DNA from: an uncultured Acidimicrobiaceae bacterium | GTDB lineage: Bacteria; Actinomycetota; Acidimicrobiia; Acidimicrobiales; UBA8592 | NCBI GenBank assembly: GCA_913031515.1 | Contig: CAJWET010000073.1 | Coordinates: 1 to 7,450 of the forward strand | DNA: 7,450 nt | Reading direction: 5' to 3' | Notes under the pieces: model-generated | Told to the model about the DNA's origin: nothing | Database searches by the model: none | What the model saw: the letters and a program-made list of their open reading frames with translations, nothing else | Made by a program: the position numbers and the translations under genes | In this document: positions 6,135 to 7,450 of the stretch, in pieces | Layout of the letters: every line of letters starts with the position of its first letter | Numbering within the stretch: the stretch's first letter is position 1

Positions 6135-6599
6135 ATGGATAATGACGACGTAAAGCAGATACTTGACCGGCAAGAAATAATCGATGGTATGCACTGGTAT
6201 ACGAGGTGGGTCGATTTGAATCGGGTAGATAAACAGGTTGAGATTTTCACCCCCGATGGAAAATTGACGTTCTATGGTGACGATCACTGGATAGTTGGTC
6301 GAAAAAATATACAAGCAGCTCTGGTCCCATCGGTTGCAAGGTATCAAGCCACACATCATTACATCAGCAATATCGACATTGCTTTTGATGGGTCTGATAA
6401 AGCCGACGCCATCTCGTATGTTCAAGCGTGGCATCGGCCTGCAGGTGGCGGCGAGGACTACACACTGCATGCCCAATATCATGACAAATGGGTTAGAACT
6501 CTCGAGGGATGGAAACTAAATGAACGTAGGTTAAAGGCTGCAGGAACGACAAATCGAGGCCAAGGCCTAGACCTCGAACCAATCGGTCGATCCAACTAA
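6135..6599 (+). CDS. SnoaL-like / NTF2-like fold protein
   Basis: The 154-residue protein has the layout of SnoaL_4-type cone-fold proteins. An N-terminal helix (VKQILDRQEIIDGMHWYTRWVD is read as helices at about 6-28) is followed by a strand with F38-TPDGKLTFYG, a helix (58-70), then ATHHYISNIDIAF (72-84) and two long strands ending in YHDKWVRTLEGWKLNERRL (115-133). In this family the H-H-x-x-S-N stretch and the closing W-x-R-T-x-x-G-W motif line the cavity. Members act as cyclases, isomerases, dehydratases or hydroxylases on polyketides and aromatic or steroid-like compounds, and many have unknown roles. AGGGAAGG (6121-6128) is 6 nt before ATG and overlaps the stop codon of the previous gene, so translational coupling is likely. 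Length is normal for the family. Confidence 0.8.
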   Translation: MDNDDVKQILDRQEIIDGMHWYTRWVDLNRVDKQVEIFTPDGKLTFYGDDHWIVGRKNIQAALVPSVARYQATHHYISNIDIAFDGSDKADAISYVQAWHRPAGGGEDYTLHAQYHDKWVRTLEGWKLNERRLKAAGTTNRGQGLDLEPIGRSN

Positions 6600-6632
6600 C
6601 GAAAGATAGAGACCTAATACTTAGGATTTAAT

Positions 6633-7331
6633 ATGAAAAAAATACTTCGATTTTTTAGGAATAGGAAAGAGAATGACCACCGCTCGTTCTTTCTAGATCC
6701 GGAAATTTTAGAGTATATCTTTACGAACAGCACTGAAACGGATCGTATTCAAAGGTCATTGATGGATGAGACCACAACGTTAGGGGCGGTCTCGAGAATG
6801 CAGATTTCTCCTGATCAAGGGAATTTCCTGACAATGCTAGTAAAAGCAGCAGCCCCGAACTTCGCCGTTGAAGTTGGGACGTTTACAGGATTTTCGGCGT
6901 TAGCTATAGCCAGAGGATTACCTGAAAATGCAACTTTGCTGTGTTGTGACATTTCAAAGACGTGGACAGATATCGCGAAACGGTACTGGGAGCAAGCAGG
7001 GGTAGACACCAAGATTGATTTAGTTCTTGCTCCAGCCCTTGACACCTTAAAGAAACTACCTGATGAGAAGCAAATAGATTTTGCGTTTATTGATGCCGAC
7101 AAAGGCAATTACAAAAAATATTACGAGGCGATACTTAACCGCCTATCAGAAAATGGACTTATCGTCGTTGATAATGTTCTTTGGTCGGGAAGGGTCGTGG
7201 ATGCTCGTGTTAACGACGAAGATACTGCTGCGATACGGGAATTCAATGAATATGTCAAAAATGATGACCGTGTTCTCTGCGCGATGTTATCCATAGGGGA
7301 TGGAGTTTCCGTTATACAAAGGTCTAACTGA
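6633..7331 (+). CDS. Class I SAM-dependent O-methyltransferase (COMT/CCoAOMT-like, Methyltransf_3)
   Basis: The 232-residue protein carries the family's landmarks in order: MQISPDQGNFL (56-66), the SAM glycine loop VEVGTFTG (79-86), an acidic ribose-binding position at D106 (CCDIS), FIDADKGNYKKYYE (152-165), and LIVVDNVLWSGRV (176-188). D154, D180 and N181 match the divalent metal ligands, and K157 matches the catalytic lysine of catechol-type O-methyltransferases. It ends with the usual GDGVSVIQ strand. An N-terminal basic stretch (KKILRFFRNRKEN) is slightly longer than in many bacterial members. The likely reaction is metal-dependent methylation of a vicinal diol or catechol-like hydroxyl. 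AGGA (6623-6626) lies 6 nt before ATG, and the gene is 33 nt downstream of the SnoaL-like gene, so it is the last gene of the same operon. All catalytic residues are present; the substrate is unknown. Confidence 0.92.
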   Translation: MKKILRFFRNRKENDHRSFFLDPEILEYIFTNSTETDRIQRSLMDETTTLGAVSRMQISPDQGNFLTMLVKAAAPNFAVEVGTFTGFSALAIARGLPENATLLCCDISKTWTDIAKRYWEQAGVDTKIDLVLAPALDTLKKLPDEKQIDFAFIDADKGNYKKYYEAILNRLSENGLIVVDNVLWSGRVVDARVNDEDTAAIREFNEYVKNDDRVLCAMLSIGDGVSVIQRSN

Positions 7332-7368
7332 ACTTCTTAACCAAGATTTGTCCAGGTGGTTAGTTAGA
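7323..7368 (+). other. Weak stem-loop overlapping the end of the O-methyltransferase gene
   Basis: TAACCA (7338-7343) pairs with TGGTTA (7357-7362), and TCTAAC (7323-7328) can pair with GTTAGA (7363-7368) across a bulge. No T run follows, so it is not a convincing intrinsic terminator. It may be a 3' end structure or chance. The rest, to base 7450, shows no supported gene; the final TTTTTGAGG could be a ribosome binding site of a gene beyond the window. Confidence 0.25.
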
Positions 7369-7450
7369 ATTCTCCAATAGGGTCTCAACCTCCGTGAACA
7401 CCAAAAAGATAGATTCTTAGTTCTTCTTGATTGGGGGTTTATTTTTGAGG

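Noticed and set aside
7366..7450. CCAAT and ATTGG near the window end as a stem
   Set aside because: The arms are short and about 60 nt apart, with no supporting pairing between them.

Overview
The window is a moderately AT-leaning bacterial chromosome or contig fragment with tightly packed protein genes. No rRNA, tRNA, CRISPR array or transposase is visible. The taxon cannot be fixed from sequence alone. A lipobox lipoprotein, a SnoaL-like protein, a PNPOx-like flavoprotein and a possibly leaderless gene with a TAnnnT-type -10 box would fit an environmental actinobacterium (for example marine Acidimicrobiia) or a Chloroflexi lineage. This is a low-confidence inference.

Region 1 (1-3716, + strand) looks like the end of a surface-polysaccharide gene cluster. 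It holds the C-terminal half of a SAM methyltransferase, then a 640-residue protein fusing a class II glutamine amidotransferase domain to a zinc-ribbon/PP-loop sugar amidotransferase domain (WbpG/PseA-like), then a 12-helix Wzx-type flippase. Read together, they would methylate or amidate a sugar and move a lipid-linked glycan across the inner membrane.

Region 2 (3776-5251, - strand) is a convergently placed 491-residue acidic lipoprotein of unknown function. It has ten cysteines after the lipid-modified one, an EF-hand-like acidic loop and a conserved-looking C-terminal domain. A perfect 15-bp inverted repeat with an 8-nt loop lies inside its coding sequence, between the two apparent domains.

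Region 3 (5252-5501) is a divergent intergenic region of 250 bp with unusually rich secondary structure. It contains a terminator-like hairpin followed by T4 on the minus strand, a 9-bp perfect hairpin nested in a second stem, and a shared motif (TGGTTCAAAA, then ATACAA) pointing outward toward each divergent gene.

Region 4 (5502-7331, + strand) is a compact three-gene operon with gaps of 12 and 33 nt: a PNPOx-like split-barrel flavoprotein, a SnoaL/NTF2-like protein and a COMT-type class I O-methyltransferase. Together they suggest a small-molecule modification or detoxification pathway with an unknown substrate. The last 119 bases hold no gene that I can support.

The most notable points are the amidotransferase fusion, the intragenic palindrome and the structured divergent intergenic region.
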